A stretch of 5,712 nt of DNA from Pseudomonadota bacterium (lineage in GTDB: Bacteria; Pseudomonadota; Alphaproteobacteria; Rhizobiales; Xanthobacteraceae), in NCBI GenBank assembly GCA_023391175.1, contig JAEWBL010000191.1, forward strand, positions 1 to 5,712, in the 5' to 3' direction. Below the pieces are notes generated by a model. It was given only the letters and a program-made list of their open reading frames with translations. It was not told the origin of the DNA and made no database searches. Of this stretch, positions 5,080-5,712 are shown in pieces (position 1 is the stretch's first letter; each line of letters starts with the position of its first letter). A program made the translations under genes and the position numbers.

Positions 5080-5096
5080 CCATGGTGGCGTTTGTT

Positions 5097-5152
5097 CTGC
5101 GCTTCGGCTGCCCGCGCAGGCGACGGGATGGGCCCTCCGGTCTCGCCGGAGG
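5097..5152. repeat. Two adjacent small hairpins
   Basis: CTGCGC (5097-5102) pairs with GCGCAG (5114-5119) around an 11-nt loop. CCTCCGG (5134-5140) pairs with CCGGAGG (5146-5152) around TCTCG. Either alone could be chance in GC-rich DNA; they are noted because hairpins here follow one another almost without a break. Confidence 0.45.
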
Positions 5153-5177
5153 CGACGGCGGTCTGGGCCGCCCTCGC

Positions 5178-5218
5178 GTCCCGGACGCATGCAGCGCCAG
5201 CGGAATGCGAGCCGGGAC
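5178..5218. repeat. Nested palindrome GTCCCGG...CCGGGAC
   Basis: The outer 7-bp arms are 5178-5184 and 5212-5218, and the inner 5-bp arms CGCAT/ATGCG are 5186-5190 and 5205-5209. The pattern is that of a dispersed palindromic repeat. Open frames read through it on the minus strand are low-complexity and not credible as protein. Confidence 0.6.
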
Positions 5219-5273
5219 CCAGCGCAAGAGTTCGCCGCAGGCGCTTCTTCAAACTACCGTTCTCAGGCATTGC

Positions 5274-5290
5274 CTCCCGCTGCGCGGGAG
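5274..5290. repeat. Hairpin CTCCCGC-TGC-GCGGGAG
   Basis: Perfect 7-bp stem (5274-5280 with 5284-5290) around TGC, just before the second 47-bp repeat copy. Confidence 0.5.
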
Positions 5291-5296
5291 TTTCGC

Positions 5297-5343
5297 GCTG
5301 GACCACGGATCGGCGCTCCACCTGCGGTGTCGCTTGTCCGGGG
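5297..5343. repeat. 47-bp palindromic direct repeat, copy 2
   Basis: Second copy of the 4989-5035 repeat. The outer arms CCACGGA (5303-5309) and TCCGGGG (5337-5343) have one mismatch. The inner hairpin is CACC-TGC-GGTG (5319-5329), in which two base pairs differ from copy 1 on both sides so that pairing is kept. It ends 7 nt from the T-tract of the groEL terminator. Confidence 0.8.
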
Positions 5344-5349
5344 AACGGC

Positions 5350-5380
5350 AAAAGAAAAGGGCACGGCCGAAGCCGCGCCC
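5350..5380 (-). terminator. Intrinsic terminator of groEL with a TTCG loop
   Basis: On the minus strand, GGGCGCGGC (5380-5372) pairs with GCCGTGCCC (5367-5359), a 9-bp stem with one G-T wobble and a TTCG tetraloop. It is followed by TTTTCTTT (5358-5351). It starts 28 nt after the groEL stop codon. This is a textbook intrinsic terminator. Confidence 0.92.
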
Positions 5381-5408
5381 TCTCTTTCTTCCCGGATGGG
5401 AGGATGGA

Positions 5409-5712
5409 TCAGAAATCCATGCCGCCCATGCCGCCCATGCCGCCGCCCGGCATCGCGGGCATGCCGGAGTCCTTCTTCGGCAGCTCGGCGACGAGCGCTT
5501 CGGTGGTGACGATCAGGGCCGCGATGGAGGCGGCGTCCTGGAGGGCGGTGCGCACGACCTTGGCCGGATCGACGATGCCGGCGGCGATCATGTCCACATA
5601 CTCTTCCGTCTGGGCGTTGAAGCCGAAGGACGGATCGTTGGACTCCTGCACCTTGCCCACCACGATGGAGCCTTCCACGCCGGAATTCTCGGCGATCTGG
5701 CGGATGGGGGCC
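5409..5712 (-). CDS. groEL: GroEL chaperonin (60 kDa), C-terminal part
   Basis: The last 100 codons of groEL are present; the 5' end lies beyond the right edge. GroEL forms the double-ring cytoplasmic chaperonin that folds proteins with GroES and ATP. The visible part is the end of the equatorial domain, from [20 protein letters not shown] through [20 protein letters not shown] to [20 protein letters not shown]. The Asp of GIVDP corresponds to the ATP-pocket Asp495 of E. coli GroEL. The protein ends in the flexible tail [14 protein letters not shown] that projects into the cavity. The frame is unbroken to the edge. A GTG at 5678-5676 inside this frame is an internal valine (SGVEGS), not a start. 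The gene converges on selO and ends in its own terminator. groES is expected upstream, outside the window. Confidence 0.98.
   Translation of the reverse strand, partial: APIRQIAENSGVEGSIVVGKVQESNDPSFGFNAQTEEYVDMIAAGIVDPAKVVRTALQDAASIAALIVTTEALVAELPKKDSGMPAMPGGGMGGMGGMDF

Noticed and set aside
4755..5408. Insertion sequence
   Set aside because: No transposase frame or fragment and no target-site duplication are visible; only short palindromes are present.
4824..5509. Frames of 175 and 211 codons in the selO-groEL gap
   Set aside because: They are made of translated palindromic repeats. Their low-complexity sequences match the kind of spurious proteins often predicted from such repeats, and one runs into groEL antisense.

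Overview
The window looks like chromosomal DNA from a GC-rich alphaproteobacterium, most likely order Hyphomicrobiales and perhaps the Xanthobacteraceae. This rests on a strong G/C third-position bias in every gene, the DUF721-dsbA gene pair, the GGM-rich GroEL tail, and the types of palindromic intergenic repeat. The genus is an inference and cannot be settled from this sequence alone.

Left part (1-1530, + strand): a DUF721/DciA-like gene is followed by a DsbA-type thiol oxidoreductase with a Tat-like export signal, which ends in a good intrinsic terminator. The first 21 bases may be the start of a divergent gene running off the left edge.

Middle part (1541-3153): a small tautomerase gene (- strand) and a LysR-type regulator (+ strand) are divergently transcribed from a 115-bp spacer. 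The spacer is AT-rich next to lysR and carries a LysR-box-like palindrome (CAATT-N9-AATTG). The regulator probably controls the tautomerase. Directly after the stop codon of each gene lies a three-copy array of the same 34-35 bp repeat. Both arrays are in the same orientation relative to the gene they follow, so the pair is bracketed by inverted arrays.

Right part (3162-5712): selO (ydiU), a protein AMP-transferase of the pseudokinase fold, is on the + strand. It converges on the 3' end of groEL on the - strand, of which only the last 100 codons are in the window. The roughly 650-bp gap between them has no convincing gene. It is a near-continuous series of hairpins made of several families of palindromic repeats and ends in the groEL terminator, which has a UUCG-type loop.

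The protein-coding genes are ordinary members of known families. DsbA, SelO and GroEL all relate to protein folding or redox homeostasis, but they lie in separate transcription units and nothing shows that they form one system. The least explained material is non-coding: the orientation-locked 3' repeat arrays and the hairpin mosaic between selO and groEL.
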